A stretch of 64,000 bases of DNA, taken from positions 62,001 to 126,000 of the forward strand of contig NZ_JAKVIO010000009.1 of NCBI RefSeq assembly GCF_022601895.1, given 5' to 3'. A model generated the notes under the pieces. That model saw only the letters and a program-made list of their open reading frames with translations. It was not told the origin of the DNA and ran no database searches. This document shows, one piece after another, positions 8,489 through 18,545 of the stretch (positions are counted from its first letter, which is position 1; each line of letters starts with the position of its first letter). The stretch is from Sphingomonas sp. LaA6.9. GTDB lineage: Bacteria > Pseudomonadota > Alphaproteobacteria > Sphingomonadales > Sphingomonadaceae. Both the position numbers and the translations under genes were made by a program.

Positions 8489-9841
8489 TCAGCCTTCGTC
8501 CTGCTTCGCCAGCCACTCCTCGAGCCATTTGATCGTGTAATCGCCCGACTGGAATTCGGGGACGTCGAGCAGCGCCTGATGGAGCGGGATCGTCGTCTTC
8601 ATGCCGTCGATCACGAACTCCTCGAGCGCGCGGCGAAGCCTGCGGAGCGCGCCCTGGCGCGTCGTCCCATAGACGATCAGCTTGGCGATCATGCTGTCGT
8701 AATAGGGCGGCACCTTGTAGCCGGCATAGAGCCCGCTATCGACGCGTACATGCATGCCGCCGGGCGCGTGGAACTGCTTCACGAGACCGGGCGAGGGCGC
8801 GAAGGTGCGAGGATCCTCGGCGTTGATGCGGCATTCGATCGCGTGGCCGCGGAACTGGACGTCCTGCTGACGCAAGGTCAGCGGATTGCCCTCGGCGATG
8901 CGGATCTGCTCACGGACGAGGTCGAGGCCCGTGATCGCCTCGGTCACCGGATGCTCCACCTGCAGGCGCGTGTTCATCTCGATGAAGTAGAACTCGCCAT
9001 TCTCGTAGAGAAACTCGATCGTGCCCGCGCCGCGATAGCCCATCTCGGCCATCGCCTTCGCGCAGATCATGCCCATTTCCTCGCGCTGTGCGTGCGTGAT
9101 GACGGGCGAGGGGGCTTCCTCGAGTACCTTCTGGTGCCGGCGCTGAAGCGAGCAATCGCGCTCGCCCAGATGGATTGCGTTGCCCTCGCCATCGCCAAAT
9201 ATCTGGAACTCGATATGGCGCGGGTTGCCGAGATATTTTTCCATGTAGACGGTGTCGTCGCCGAACGCCGCCTTGGCCTCGCTCTTGGCCTGACCGATCA
9301 TGGTTTCGAGCAGGTCGGCGCTCTGCACCACCTTCATGCCGCGCCCGCCGCCGCCCGAAGCAGCCTTGATGAGCACGGGATAGCCGATCTTCTCGGCGAT
9401 GATCTTCGCGCTCTCGATGCCCGTCAGCGCGCCGTCCGAACCCGGCACCAGCGGCAGGCCGAGCTTGCCCGCGGTACGCTTGGCCTCGACCTTGTCGCCC
9501 ATCGTGCGGATGTGCTGGGGCTTGGGGCCGACGAAGATGATGTTGTGCGATTCGACGATCTCGGCGAACTGCGCGTTCTCCGAGAGGAAGCCATAGCCGG
9601 GATGGATGGCATCGGCATGGCTGATCTCGGCGGCCGAGATGATGTTGGGGATGTTGAGATAACTCTCGCCCGCGGGCGGCGGGCCGATGCAGATCGCCTC
9701 GTCAGCGAGCCGCACGTGCATGGCGTCGGCGTCCGCCGTCGAGTGCACCGCGACCGTGCGGATTCCCATTTCGTGCGCCGCGCGGTGAATGCGCAGCGCG
9801 ATCTCGCCGCGATTGGCGATCAGCAGCTTCTCGATCTTCAT
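8489..9841 (-). CDS. accC: Acetyl-CoA carboxylase, biotin carboxylase subunit
   Basis: A 450-residue biotin carboxylase: ATP- and bicarbonate-dependent carboxylation of the biotin on AccB, the first committed step of fatty acid synthesis. It starts [17 protein letters not shown] (ATP-grasp pre-domain), has the glycine-rich ATP lid [39 protein letters not shown] (catalytic Glu/Arg) and [13 protein letters not shown]. The start at 9841 lies 7 bases after the accB stop, so the two genes are translated together. Length and motifs are standard. Confidence 0.97.
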   Translation of the reverse strand: MKIEKLLIANRGEIALRIHRAAHEMGIRTVAVHSTADADAMHVRLADEAICIGPPPAGESYLNIPNIISAAEISHADAIHPGYGFLSENAQFAEIVESHNIIFVGPKPQHIRTMGDKVEAKRTAGKLGLPLVPGSDGALTGIESAKIIAEKIGYPVLIKAASGGGGRGMKVVQSADLLETMIGQAKSEAKAAFGDDTVYMEKYLGNPRHIEFQIFGDGEGNAIHLGERDCSLQRRHQKVLEEAPSPVITHAQREEMGMICAKAMAEMGYRGAGTIEFLYENGEFYFIEMNTRLQVEHPVTEAITGLDLVREQIRIAEGNPLTLRQQDVQFRGHAIECRINAEDPRTFAPSPGLVKQFHAPGGMHVRVDSGLYAGYKVPPYYDSMIAKLIVYGTTRQGALRRLRRALEEFVIDGMKTTIPLHQALLDVPEFQSGDYTIKWLEEWLAKQDEG

Positions 9842-9848
9842 GGGGTGT

Positions 9849-10322
9849 CTACTCGATGACGACGAGCGGCTGGTCGAACTCGACCGGCTGCCCATTGCCC
9901 ACGAGGATCGCGGTCACCTTGCCCGCGGAGGGCGCAGTGATCGGGTTCATCACCTTCATCGCCTCGACGATGAGGAGCGTGTCGCCGGCCTTGACCGTGC
10001 TGCCGATGCTGATGAAGTCGTTGGCGCCGGGCTCGGGCGCCAGGTAGCAGGTGCCCACCATCGGCGATTTGATCGCGTTGGCGTGGGCGGGTGCGGCTGC
10101 CGGAGCGTCGGCGGGTGCCGCCGCTGCAACGGGCGCGGCAGCGGGTGCCGCAAAGGCGGGCGCTGCGGCAGCGGCCACGGTCACGTTGCGCGCGACGCGG
10201 ATACGGCGTTCGCCGTCCTGCACCTCGATTTCGGTCAGCTGGGTATCGTCGAGCAGTTCGGCGAGCTGGCGGACCAGCGCGGGATCGACCTGCATGGTGC
10301 TGTTGGTTTTTGCTGTGGTCAT
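9849..10322 (-). CDS. accB: Acetyl-CoA carboxylase, biotin carboxyl carrier protein
   Basis: A 157-residue BCCP. Residues 11-50 form the N-terminal domain; residues 50-82 are an Ala/Pro-rich flexible linker; the C-terminal biotinyl domain carries the biotin-accepting lysine K123 in [10 protein letters not shown], preceded by [15 protein letters not shown]. It carries biotin between AccC and the carboxyltransferase. It lies 37 bases downstream of aroQ and just upstream of accC: the aroQ-accB-accC order is widespread in proteobacteria and implies one operon. Confidence 0.97.
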   Translation of the reverse strand: MTTAKTNSTMQVDPALVRQLAELLDDTQLTEIEVQDGERRIRVARNVTVAAAAAPAFAAPAAAPVAAAAPADAPAAAPAHANAIKSPMVGTCYLAPEPGANDFISIGSTVKAGDTLLIVEAMKVMNPITAPSAGKVTAILVGNGQPVEFDQPLVVIE

Positions 10323-10359
10323 GCGACCCTCTTATTCCCCTTGGTTGTCGCCGCTATTG

Positions 10360-10800
10360 TCAGAGACGCGCCGCCGCGTCCAGCGCGAGCGCATAGGAAA
10401 GCGCGCCGAAGCCCGCGATCGTCCCCCTGGCTGCGCGCCCTACATAACTGATATGACGGAAGCTTTCGCGCGCATGCGGGTTGGAAAGATGGACCTCGAT
10501 AACGGGGACGGTGATCGACTTGATCGCGTCATGCAGCGCTACCGAGGTATGCGTGTAGCCGCCAGGATTGAGGATGACGGCCTTGACGCCCTCGGCATTG
10601 GCCTCGTGCAGCCAATCGATCAGATGCCCCTCATGGTTGGACTGGCGCATGTCGATGGAGAGCCCCAGATTCTGCGCCTGATCCTCGAGCCTGTCGGCAA
10701 TGTCGTCGAGCGTGTCGTGCCCGTAAATCTCGGGTTCGCGTAAGCCCAGAAGGTTGAGATTGGGACCGTTGAGCACGAACACGGTCTTTGCGTCAGCCAT
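10360..10800 (-). CDS. aroQ: Type II 3-dehydroquinate dehydratase
   Basis: A 146-residue type II dehydroquinase, the third step of the shikimate pathway (3-dehydroquinate to 3-dehydroshikimate). Signatures: [36 protein letters not shown] (active-site loop with catalytic Arg), [17 protein letters not shown] and [23 protein letters not shown]. The start is an ATG at 10800. It heads the leftward operon with accB and accC. Confidence 0.96.
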   Translation of the reverse strand: MADAKTVFVLNGPNLNLLGLREPEIYGHDTLDDIADRLEDQAQNLGLSIDMRQSNHEGHLIDWLHEANAEGVKAVILNPGGYTHTSVALHDAIKSITVPVIEVHLSNPHARESFRHISYVGRAARGTIAGFGALSYALALDAAARL

Positions 10801-10878
10801 CAGGAGCCTTTCGGTTGCGACACTGCCAAGGCGCCCCCTATATGGCGCGCGAACGCAACACGCAAAGGTTTGGACTTG

Positions 10879-11868
10879 ATGGGCAGCGATGGCACGATTT
10901 CGATCCAGGTGAATGGCGAGCATCGCAGGGTCACGGCCGGGCTTACGCTCGCCGGCCTCGCGGCCGAACTTGGCCTCGATCCTGCCAAGGTCGCGGTCGA
11001 GCGCAATCTCGAGGTCGTGCCGCGCTCGACGCTGGGTGATGTGCGCGTCGAAGATGGCGATGAGCTGGAGATCGTCCATTTCGTCGGTGGCGGTCAGGAC
11101 GATGATACATGGACCGTCGCGGGCCGGACCTTTCGCTCGCGCCTGATCGTCGGGACGGGCAAGTACAAGGATTTCGCGGAGAACGCCGCTGCCGTCGAGG
11201 CATCAGGCGCCGAGATCGTCACGGTCGCGGTCCGCCGCGTCAACATCGCCGATCCGAACGCGCCGATGCTGACCGACTATATCGACCCGAAGAAGATCAC
11301 ATATCTTCCCAATACCGCGGGCTGCTTCACCGCCGATGAGGCGATCCGCACGCTCCGCCTCGCGCGCGAGGCGGGGGGCTGGGATCTGGTGAAGCTCGAA
11401 GTACTGGGCGAGGCGAAGACGCTCTATCCCGATATGCGCGAGACGCTGCGCGCAACCGAGGTGCTGGCCAATGAAGGCTTCAAACCGATGGTCTATTGCG
11501 TCGACGATCCGATCGCTGCGAAGCAGCTCGAGGATGCGGGCGCCGTCGCGGTGATGCCGCTGGGCGCGCCGATCGGCTCGGGCCTCGGCATCCAGAACCG
11601 CGTCACGATCCGCCTGATCGTGGAAGGCGCCAAGGTGCCCGTGCTTGTCGACGCGGGCGTCGGCACTGCCTCGGACGCGGCAGTCGCAATGGAACTGGGT
11701 TGCGACGGCGTGCTGATGAACACCGCGATCGCCGAAGCGAAGCAGCCGATCATGATGGCCCGCGCGATGAAGGCCGCGGTCGAGGCCGGGCGCCTGTCCT
11801 ATCTCGCGGGTCGCATGGGCCAGCGGCGCTATGCGGACCCGTCAAGCCCGCTGGCCGGGCTGATCTGA
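10879..11868 (+). CDS. thiG: Fused sulfur carrier ThiS and thiazole synthase ThiG
   Basis: A 329-residue fusion. Residues 6-72 match ThiS, the ubiquitin-like sulfur carrier for the thiamine thiazole ([20 protein letters not shown], with the Gly-Gly at 70-72). From residue 78 onward it is Thi[16 protein letters not shown], Lys172 in VKLEVLG for the Schiff base, [28 protein letters not shown] and [28 protein letters not shown]. ThiG makes the thiazole from deoxyxylulose 5-phosphate, dehydroglycine and ThiS-thiocarboxylate. No free ThiS C-terminus exists unless the protein is cleaved. Start: ATG 10879 with AAAGG upstream; no TPP riboswitch is evident. Confidence 0.93.
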   Translation: MGSDGTISIQVNGEHRRVTAGLTLAGLAAELGLDPAKVAVERNLEVVPRSTLGDVRVEDGDELEIVHFVGGGQDDDTWTVAGRTFRSRLIVGTGKYKDFAENAAAVEASGAEIVTVAVRRVNIADPNAPMLTDYIDPKKITYLPNTAGCFTADEAIRTLRLAREAGGWDLVKLEVLGEAKTLYPDMRETLRATEVLANEGFKPMVYCVDDPIAAKQLEDAGAVAVMPLGAPIGSGLGIQNRVTIRLIVEGAKVPVLVDAGVGTASDAAVAMELGCDGVLMNTAIAEAKQPIMMARAMKAAVEAGRLSYLAGRMGQRRYADPSSPLAGLI

Positions 11869-12034
11869 TTGTTCCGGCGCTATCTGCCCAGTACATAATA
11901 TCGGTTCACGGCGAAGGTGGACGTGCCAGCTTTTCAAGCAGTGCCGCAATGCCGTCCGATTTTGAAAGCTGATGGGCATTGTCGCTGTGCTAGTGTGACA
12001 GCCGGAAAGTCATCGTGTAGCCGAAGGAGGCCCG

Positions 12035-12670
12035 ATGCGCGATTTTCAGGGCGAGCGCGATCGCATGGTCGATCGCCAGATCGCCAGCCGCGGAATCCAC
12101 GATCCGCAATTGCTGGCCGCGCTGCGCGAAGTGCCGCGCGAGCGTTTCCTCGCCGATGACCTTGCGGCCTATGCCTATTCGGACAGCGCGCTGCCGATCG
12201 AGGCGGGGCAGACGATCTCGCAACCCTATATCGTCGCGCTGATGATCGCGGAGGCCGGGCTCGGTCCGCGATCGCGGGTGCTCGAAGTGGGGGCGGGCTC
12301 GGGCTACGCGGCTGCGGTGATGAGCCGGATTGCAGAGCACGTCTTCGCGCTCGAACGATTGCCGGTCCTGGCGGCCCTTGCTGAAGCGCGTATGGCCGAA
12401 CTCGGCTATACGAACGTCACGGTGCGCACGGGTGACGGCACGCTTGGCTGGCCCGAAGAGGCGCCCTTCGACGCCATCCTCGTCGCTGCCAGTGGCCGGG
12501 CGATTCCAGAGCCGCTGAAGCAGCAGCTCAGGATCGGCGCGCGACTGGTGATTCCGCTCGGCCACCATGACGAGATCCAGACGCTGGTTCGCGTGACGCG
12601 TACGGGTGCCGACAGCTACAGCGTCGGCGAGCTCTGCGCGGTGCGCTTCGTCCCGCTCGTCGGCGCGTAG
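12035..12670 (+). CDS. pcm: Protein-L-isoaspartate O-methyltransferase
   Basis: A 211-residue SAM-dependent methyltransferase that repairs isoaspartyl residues in aged proteins. Signatures: IHDPQLLAALREVPRERF, ISQPYIVALMIAEAG, SAM motif I VLEVGAGSGYAAAVMS, and PFDAILVAASGRAIPEPLKQQL with RLVIPLG. The start at 12035 has the strong AAGGAGG about 8 bases upstream. Some family members in this lineage act more broadly; no neighbour clarifies this. It is followed by the TPR membrane protein on the same strand. Confidence 0.92.
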   Translation: MRDFQGERDRMVDRQIASRGIHDPQLLAALREVPRERFLADDLAAYAYSDSALPIEAGQTISQPYIVALMIAEAGLGPRSRVLEVGAGSGYAAAVMSRIAEHVFALERLPVLAALAEARMAELGYTNVTVRTGDGTLGWPEEAPFDAILVAASGRAIPEPLKQQLRIGARLVIPLGHHDEIQTLVRVTRTGADSYSVGELCAVRFVPLVGA

Positions 12671-12816
12671 TTTCCCCCGACGATTCGCGTGCGGCCCGGT
12701 GCTATCGTCTCCGGGCATTGCGGGACGCTCCGGGAGAAGTGCAATGGCGACGATGGCTCCGGAAATCGACGGCGCGAAGACAGGGCAGACGTCGGCCAAC
12801 ATGGTGCTCGAAGCAC

Positions 12817-14982
12817 GTGTCTGACACGACCGGAGCCGTGGACGGCGAAGGCGGAGCGCGAACGGGTCTGTTCGCCGAACTGAAACGCCGCAACGTCATC
12901 CGCATTGCCGGGGTCTATACCGTGACGGCTTGGGCGATCTTCCAGGTCGTCAGCGCGGTTGCCCCCGCGCTCGACCTTCCGAAATGGACCGTCACTTTCT
13001 CGCTGGTGCTGCTGGCACTGGGATTGCCTGTTGCGCTCATCATCGCCTGGGCATTCGAGCGTACGCCCGAGGGCATCCGGCCGACCGCCCCCGCTGAAGC
13101 GGGGGCGACGCCGGCGGGCATGGGGCGCCTCGACTGGGCGGTGCTTGCGGCGGCGGCGTTGATCGTGGGGGTCGCAGGCTATCAGATCATCGGCGCGCGT
13201 GACGGTGCCGGGGGCGGCGATCGTTCGGTTGCGGTGCTGCCCTTTGCCAGTTTCAGCAGATCGGCCGAGGACGGATTTTTCGCCGACGGGCTGACCGAGG
13301 AACTCATCAACAGCCTTGCCCAGCTCCCGCAACTCAAGGTCACCGGCCGGACGTCCTCCTTCTATTTCAAGGGCCGCAATGTCGATCTGCGCGACGTCGG
13401 CAAGAAACTGGGGGTCGCGCACGTCGTTGAAGGCAGTGTCAGGCGCGACGGCGACCGGTTGCGTGTCACTGCACAGCTGATCAAGACCGCGGACGGATTT
13501 CATCTGTGGTCCGAAACCTATGATCGTCCGGTCAGCGACGTGCTCAAGGTTCAGACGGACATTGCCAATTCCGTCGCCAATGTCCTGAAGGCGCAACTGC
13601 TTGAGCCAGGCGCCGCACCAACCACGCGAAGCGGTGAAGCTGTTGCGATGGAACTGCAGGCCCGCGCGCGACTGCGGACAAACCGGCTGGAGGATGTGGA
13701 GGCGGCACGCACGCTGTTCGAGCAGTTGACGCGACTGGAGCCGCGTAATCCCGATGCATGGGCGGGTCTGTCGGATGCGCTGATGAAGCTTGCTCAGGAT
13801 CATCTCGCCATCGAGTTCGATCCTGCGGTGCGCGACGCGCGCGGCGCAGTGGATCGCGCGCTTGCCGTCGATCCCCGATCTGCCAATGCATTGCGAGCCA
13901 AGGCGTTCATACATCGGGTGCTCGCGATCCGGACGGGTAACATCGAACATCACCGCATCGCCGAGCAAGTGTTGCGCCAAGCGCTCGCGCGCGAGCCGCG
14001 CAATCCAGACGCATTGACGCTTTACGGCACGCAACTTGCCTCGCTGGATCGGTCGGAAGAGGCGCTCACAGTGTTGCGGCGCGCGCTTGCCATCGATCCG
14101 TTGAATCGGGCCGCGCAGACCATGGTGGGCGTCACGCTCGAGAATTTGGGCCGGCTGGATGAAGCCGAACGCCAGTATCAAAACACCGCGGAGCTGTTTC
14201 CCGATTACACGCCCACGCTGCTGACGCTGGCGCAACTGCGCGTGGCCCGCGGCGATCTGGCGGGTGCCATAGCGCCTCTGCGTCGGGCACGGACGATCGA
14301 CGACGATGCCGCGGCGGGGTTCATGCTTGCGCATGTCTATATCAATCTTGGTATGCAGAAGGAATTTGAGAATGCGCTCGACGGCATCGAGAAGTCGCCA
14401 ATGGCGGCGGGGCTCGCGCAGGCGATACGCTTGCTCGCTGCACGCGATTACCGCGGATTGATGACCCTGAGCGAGCGCGAATTCAAACGGACAAATGATC
14501 CGATCTGGCGCGACGCGATATCCAAGGCGGCTATGTTCACGGGCGATTTCGAAAGAGCGCGGACGCTCATGGCAGAACTCACGCCCGGCCTGTTTCTGCC
14601 CGAGCCCCAACCCGACGCATCGGCGTATGAAAGCATGGTCACGGCCGGAGTCATGGCGGCGGTGGGTGATCAGAGACAGGCGCGCCGGCTGCTGCGTCTG
14701 GTGGTAGACGGCGAAAAACCCACTCCCGGCGCGCCCGAGGGGACGCTGGTGCTGGCGCGCGTTGCTGCCTGGGAGGGTCTGGGCGATCGCGAGGCAGCCC
14801 TGCGCGAACTGACTTCGGCGATCGGCGCAGGTTACCGCACACCCATCGATTTCGAGATCTTCGCGCCGATCGTCGACTATCCGCTCGCGCGCGGGTTGAA
14901 TGACGATCCGCGTTTCAAGGCGCTGATGGCGCGCATCGCATCGGACAATGCGGCCACGCGCGCGCAGTTGGAGGGGAGTTGA
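12817..14982 (+). CDS. Membrane-anchored TPR protein with a TolB/FlgO-like N-terminal domain
   Basis: About 721 residues. After a charged start (LFAELKRRNVIRIAG) there are two membrane segments (about 29-75, ending at VALIIAWAFERTPEG) and a third near 110-126 (WAVLAAAALIVGVAGYQII). A soluble domain begins with SVAVLPFASFSRSAEDGFFADGLTEELINSLAQL, a TolB/FlgO-like fold commonly found before TPRs in adenylate-cyclase-like proteins. The remainder (about 285-700) is a series of TPR repeats. There is no cyclase domain. Start is the GTG at 12817; an upstream extension is low in coding character. Function is unknown, possibly protein-protein scaffolding. Confidence 0.75.
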   Translation: MSDTTGAVDGEGGARTGLFAELKRRNVIRIAGVYTVTAWAIFQVVSAVAPALDLPKWTVTFSLVLLALGLPVALIIAWAFERTPEGIRPTAPAEAGATPAGMGRLDWAVLAAAALIVGVAGYQIIGARDGAGGGDRSVAVLPFASFSRSAEDGFFADGLTEELINSLAQLPQLKVTGRTSSFYFKGRNVDLRDVGKKLGVAHVVEGSVRRDGDRLRVTAQLIKTADGFHLWSETYDRPVSDVLKVQTDIANSVANVLKAQLLEPGAAPTTRSGEAVAMELQARARLRTNRLEDVEAARTLFEQLTRLEPRNPDAWAGLSDALMKLAQDHLAIEFDPAVRDARGAVDRALAVDPRSANALRAKAFIHRVLAIRTGNIEHHRIAEQVLRQALAREPRNPDALTLYGTQLASLDRSEEALTVLRRALAIDPLNRAAQTMVGVTLENLGRLDEAERQYQNTAELFPDYTPTLLTLAQLRVARGDLAGAIAPLRRARTIDDDAAAGFMLAHVYINLGMQKEFENALDGIEKSPMAAGLAQAIRLLAARDYRGLMTLSEREFKRTNDPIWRDAISKAAMFTGDFERARTLMAELTPGLFLPEPQPDASAYESMVTAGVMAAVGDQRQARRLLRLVVDGEKPTPGAPEGTLVLARVAAWEGLGDREAALRELTSAIGAGYRTPIDFEIFAPIVDYPLARGLNDDPRFKALMARIASDNAATRAQLEGS

Positions 14983-14988
14983 GGCCTC

Positions 14989-16266
14989 TCATTTCTGAGC
15001 CGGGCAATTGGGCGTGTCCGGACGGTCCGCATAGACCTTGGCATCGAAAGGACAGGCCGGCGCCCCCACGGCAATACGGTAATAGGGCTGCTTGCCCGTC
15101 GGGTTGATCGCGCCGCTTCCTTCGGCACTCAGCCGGCAAAGGCAGGGGCGTTCGGCGACGGGAGTGCCGAGCAAATCGGCCTGGATCTGGCGCGTGATGA
15201 GCGGCGAATCCTCAAACCCCGAATGGTTGAGCCGCGACTGACGCACCGGGCCGACGTCTATGGTGTGAAAGCCTGGGCCCGTGAACGGTGCGCCGTCGAA
15301 ATCGCCGAGCGCGTAGCCGCCATTGACGCGGCGCGATACCGAAAGGGGGATGTCGTGCGTGTTGGCATAGACCGAGGTTCGTCTCGCAAAGCGCGGCAGC
15401 GACTCCATGAAGGTTCTCTCGAACACGAGCGTATCGAGATCGGGGGCATAGAGGACGAGCGCGGTCAGAGGCACGAAGCGCGCGGAGCGCTCGACCGACA
15501 GCTCATTCAGCGCCTGCAGCGTGATGCGCGTGCCGAGGCTGTGCGCGATCAGATAGAATTCGTCGGGCTGCACCTTGTCGACGATCCCCGCGATCAGCTC
15601 CTTCAGAAGCGGTCCCGCGCGCTCCGAGTAGGTTCTGTCGCGCGTATATTCGACCAGCGATTGCTGCGAGGGCCAGCTGAAGAAGACGGGCGCGGCGCGG
15701 ATGTCGAGGTCATAGGCCAGCTGTGCCGCGTTGCCGGCCGCCTCGTCAAAGCTATCGTTGAAGCCGTGGACATAGAGGATCACGCGCCGCGCCGGGCGTG
15801 TCAGCGCACCCGGTTCGCTTTCGCTACACGGAGTGGCGGGCGCGGTTGCGAGGCGTTCCATCTCGCTGCGCAACGCCGAATAGAATGCATCGTCGGGGAG
15901 GGGCGACACCGATCTGAACGGAAAACGCGGTTTCACGATGCCGGGCACGATGTCCTGCTGCCACCATCCCGGCTCGCACGGCCCGAGCGATGTCGGGCGC
16001 CGCCCGATCGTGCCGGTCGCGGTGCCAAACGACAGGCTGTTGGCACGATCGAAGAATATCTGTTTTCCATAGGGTTGCGCGAGATATTCGGGGGTGTCCG
16101 CGGGCGCGGTGCTGGCGATGCGATCGGTGGCAAAGAACACAGGTATCGCCGTCCGCGTGCCCGCCGGGGCGCCGCTTGTTCGCCACAGCGGCAAGGGGGC
16201 CGGGGTCACACAGGCGGCGAGGAACAGAAGCATCATCATTGCAAGGATTTGGGGACGAAACTTCAT
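14989..16266 (-). CDS. DUF900-type alpha/beta hydrolase, secreted lipoprotein
   Basis: A 425-residue alpha/beta hydrolase (DUF900). The N-terminus is a lipoprotein signal (MMLLFLAAC, Cys19). The family core shows IPVFFATDR, RRVILYVHGFNDSFDEA (oxyanion region), VFFSWPSQQS and the nucleophile Ser243 in LIAHSLGTR, with a later Asp in YAPDLD and His in GFHTIDVG. Substrate is unknown; the family includes uncharacterised esterases. The start at 16266 follows GGAGGCACAG. It converges with the TPR gene, leaving 6 bases between stops. Confidence 0.85.
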   Translation of the reverse strand: MKFRPQILAMMMLLFLAACVTPAPLPLWRTSGAPAGTRTAIPVFFATDRIASTAPADTPEYLAQPYGKQIFFDRANSLSFGTATGTIGRRPTSLGPCEPGWWQQDIVPGIVKPRFPFRSVSPLPDDAFYSALRSEMERLATAPATPCSESEPGALTRPARRVILYVHGFNDSFDEAAGNAAQLAYDLDIRAAPVFFSWPSQQSLVEYTRDRTYSERAGPLLKELIAGIVDKVQPDEFYLIAHSLGTRITLQALNELSVERSARFVPLTALVLYAPDLDTLVFERTFMESLPRFARRTSVYANTHDIPLSVSRRVNGGYALGDFDGAPFTGPGFHTIDVGPVRQSRLNHSGFEDSPLITRQIQADLLGTPVAERPCLCRLSAEGSGAINPTGKQPYYRIAVGAPACPFDAKVYADRPDTPNCPAQK

Positions 16267-16549
16267 CTGTGCCTCCGACCTGTTTCGGCGTCTTGCAGCA
16301 CCATCATGGCAAGATAGCGGCGGTTGAGACCAACGGATCGTCGTTTGAATTCCAACCGCCTGCCGCAAATGCCGGAACCGCGCTTCCGGCCGGCCGTTGG
16401 TCCCCCCATGCTCGCCTGGTTCTCCCCTGACCGGCGGTTGCAGTAGGGAGTGCGTGCCCTCGTGCACGAAATCTTCTGATCGAGGACGGATCAGGCGCGA
16501 CATGCCATAGGTGCCCGCTGATATCGTCCAACCCCCTGAGGGTCGCGGG
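16267..16549. other. Intergenic stretch without a recognised gene
   Basis: Between the hydrolase start and the hairpin near 16550 there is no family-like frame on either strand. It probably holds the promoter for the leftward hydrolase gene; no clear -35/-10 pair was picked out. Confidence 0.4.
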
Positions 16550-16588
16550 AGGCCCCGTTCCGGTCATTCGGAACGGGGCCTTTCACTT
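16550..16588 (-). terminator. Hairpin terminator after the TPP-enzyme gene
   Basis: A 13-base perfect stem (AGGCCCCGTTCCG at 16550-16562 with its complement at 16569-16581) around a 6-base loop, just beyond the stop of the leftward TPP enzyme. On the minus strand there is no U-tract; on the plus strand TTTCACTT follows the stem. It probably stops leftward transcription, perhaps in both directions. Confidence 0.6.
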
Positions 16589-18260
16589 ATGCCTCGCCGC
16601 GCGACTTGCGGCCCGCCGCACGCACCTTGTCGAGCGTGTTGCCGCCCGCGCCGATATGCTCGACCTCGGTCTTGAGGTGGATCAGCTTCACGCCTTTCTG
16701 GCGCATCGCCTCGGAGAGCGCGGGCGCGAAATCCCCGGTCTTCTCGACCGTCGTCGCCCAGCCGCCATAGGCGCGCGCGAGTGCGGCGAAATCGGGGTTG
16801 ACCAGATCGGTCGCCGAAACGCGGTTCGGATATTCGCGCTCCTGATGCATGCGGATCGTGCCATAGGCGCCGTTGTCGATGACGAGGACGAGCATGTCGC
16901 AGCCATAGCGCACCGCGGTCGCGAGCTCCTGTCCGTTCATCAGGAAGTCGCCATCGCCCGCAAGCGCGATCACCTGCCGGCCCGGATTGCGCATGGCAGC
17001 TGCGACCGCCGCGGGCACGCCGTAGCCCATCGCGCCATTGGTCGGCGCAAGCTGGCTGACGGGGCCGGTATAGCGCCAGTAGCGGTGCCACCAGCCCGAG
17101 AAATTGCCCGCGCCGTTGCAGATGATCGAATCGGCGGGCAGCTTTTCGCGCATCTCCGCGACGCACAGGCCGAGATCGAGCGCGGCGCCGTTGGGCTGGG
17201 GGGTATTCCACGCCTCCCATTCGGCATGCGCTTCCTTGCCCGCATCGAAATCGAGCAGGTCGTCCTCCCAATCGGCGGCCTGCTCGGCGAATTCGCGCAT
17301 GTCCGCACAGATTGCGAGATCGGTGCGATAGACGCGGTTGAGCTCGTTGGGGTCTGGATGGACATGGACGAGGATCTGGTCGGGATGATCGGGGGTGATC
17401 AGCGCATAGCCATCGGTCGTCGCCTCGCCGAGCCGTGCGCCCACCGCGAGGATCAGGTCGGCGTTCCTGACGCGCTCGACGAGCTTGGGATTGGGGCCAT
17501 AGCCCAGATTGCCCGCATAGACCGGGCTGTCATTGGGGATCGCGTCCTGCCGGCGAAAACCGACCGCGACGGGGATGCCGATCCGCTCGGCCCATTCGCG
17601 GAAATAATGCGATGCGCCCGTGCACCAGCCAGCGCCGCCGACGATCGCGACAGGCGCGCAGGCGTCCTTCAGCATGTCGACCAGCACCATCATCGCTTCG
17701 GGATCGACGCTCTGTTCGGGCGGCACCACCTTTGGCCGGTCGAGCGCCTCGACCTCGTCGCGCAGCATGTCCTCGGGCAGCGCCAGCACCACCGGGCCCG
17801 GCCGCCCCGACATCGCAGTCGCATAAGCGCGCGCGATATATTCGGGAATGCGCGCGGCATCGTCGATCCGCGCCGCCCATTTGGCGAGCGGCGTGAACAT
17901 CGCGGTGAAATCGACTTCCTGGAAACCTTCGCGGTCCCGGTCACCACGCGCAAGATCGCCGATGAACAGGATCATCGGCGTCGAATCCTGCATCGCCACA
18001 TGGACGCCGATCGAGGCATTGGTCGCACCCGGCCCGCGCGTCACAAAGGCAACGCCTGGCCGTTTGGTCATCGCGCCATCGGCCTCCGCCATGAAGGTGA
18101 CGCCGCCTTCCTGCCGACACACAACCGTCTCGATTTCGGGGCTGTCATGGAGCGCGTCGAGCACGGCAAGGAAGCTTTCGCCGGGGACGGTGAAGATGCG
18201 GTCGCAGCCCTGAATGAGGAGCTGGTCCACGAGGACGCGGCCGCCGGTTCTGGTTGTCAT
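16587..18260 (-). CDS. Thiamine pyrophosphate-dependent enzyme (acetolactate synthase-like)
   Basis: A 557-residue three-domain TPP enzyme. The N-terminal Pyr domain has FTVPGESFLAVLDALHD and VVCRQEGGVTFMAEADG (catalytic Glu), then TRGPGATNASIGVHVAMQDSTPMI. The C-terminal PP domain has NGAMGYGVPAAVAAAMRNPG and the Mg-TPP motif GDGDFLMNGQELATAVRYG. It resembles the large subunit of acetolactate synthase and related 2-oxoacid decarboxylases; no small regulatory subunit (ilvN) is adjacent, so a catabolic carboligase or decarboxylase is more likely than isoleucine/valine synthesis. It diverges from the SMP-30 gene. Confidence 0.85.
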   Translation of the reverse strand: MTTRTGGRVLVDQLLIQGCDRIFTVPGESFLAVLDALHDSPEIETVVCRQEGGVTFMAEADGAMTKRPGVAFVTRGPGATNASIGVHVAMQDSTPMILFIGDLARGDRDREGFQEVDFTAMFTPLAKWAARIDDAARIPEYIARAYATAMSGRPGPVVLALPEDMLRDEVEALDRPKVVPPEQSVDPEAMMVLVDMLKDACAPVAIVGGAGWCTGASHYFREWAERIGIPVAVGFRRQDAIPNDSPVYAGNLGYGPNPKLVERVRNADLILAVGARLGEATTDGYALITPDHPDQILVHVHPDPNELNRVYRTDLAICADMREFAEQAADWEDDLLDFDAGKEAHAEWEAWNTPQPNGAALDLGLCVAEMREKLPADSIICNGAGNFSGWWHRYWRYTGPVSQLAPTNGAMGYGVPAAVAAAMRNPGRQVIALAGDGDFLMNGQELATAVRYGCDMLVLVIDNGAYGTIRMHQEREYPNRVSATDLVNPDFAALARAYGGWATTVEKTGDFAPALSEAMRQKGVKLIHLKTEVEHIGAGGNTLDKVRAAGRKSRGEA

Positions 18261-18545
18261 GGTTGGGGAGCTCTCCTGAATCCTGTGTCTTTTGTCAGAG
18301 GTCTAAGGTCGCCTCCGCCCTTTGCAAGAGCGTGTCGGGCTTCGCTTAGCTTCACTTAGCTTCGCAAATTTCTCACAAAACGCGTGTTCGACCGGCTTCC
18401 TTTCGGTGCGGGTTGAACGACGCTCGGGCACAGCATGGCAGCAAGCGCGCATGTAGGACAGCGTGCGACGTGCTTTTTTGCTGGCAAGCGCGAGCGTGCT
18501 TTGCTCTGCTTGGGCAAAGTACAAGCAAGCGGGAGAGCCGATGTC

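Noticed and set aside
8420-9859. 479-codon plus-strand frame opposite accC
   Set aside because: Antisense shadow of the highly conserved accC.
10801-10878. Possible TPP riboswitch upstream of thiSG
   Set aside because: The conserved THI-box sequence (CTGAGA and the ACCTGA element) is not present; the gap is only 78 bases.
12616-14610. 664-codon minus-strand frame opposite the TPR gene
   Set aside because: Composition is Arg/Gln/His-rich with no family features; the plus-strand TPR protein has clear repeats and membrane segments.
16656-18359. 567-codon plus-strand frame opposite the TPP enzyme
   Set aside because: Antisense shadow; the minus-strand enzyme has all TPP motifs.
18344-18366. 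Short tandem repeat CTTAGCTTC/ACTTAGCTTCG
   Set aside because: Only two partial copies; too short to call a repeat element.
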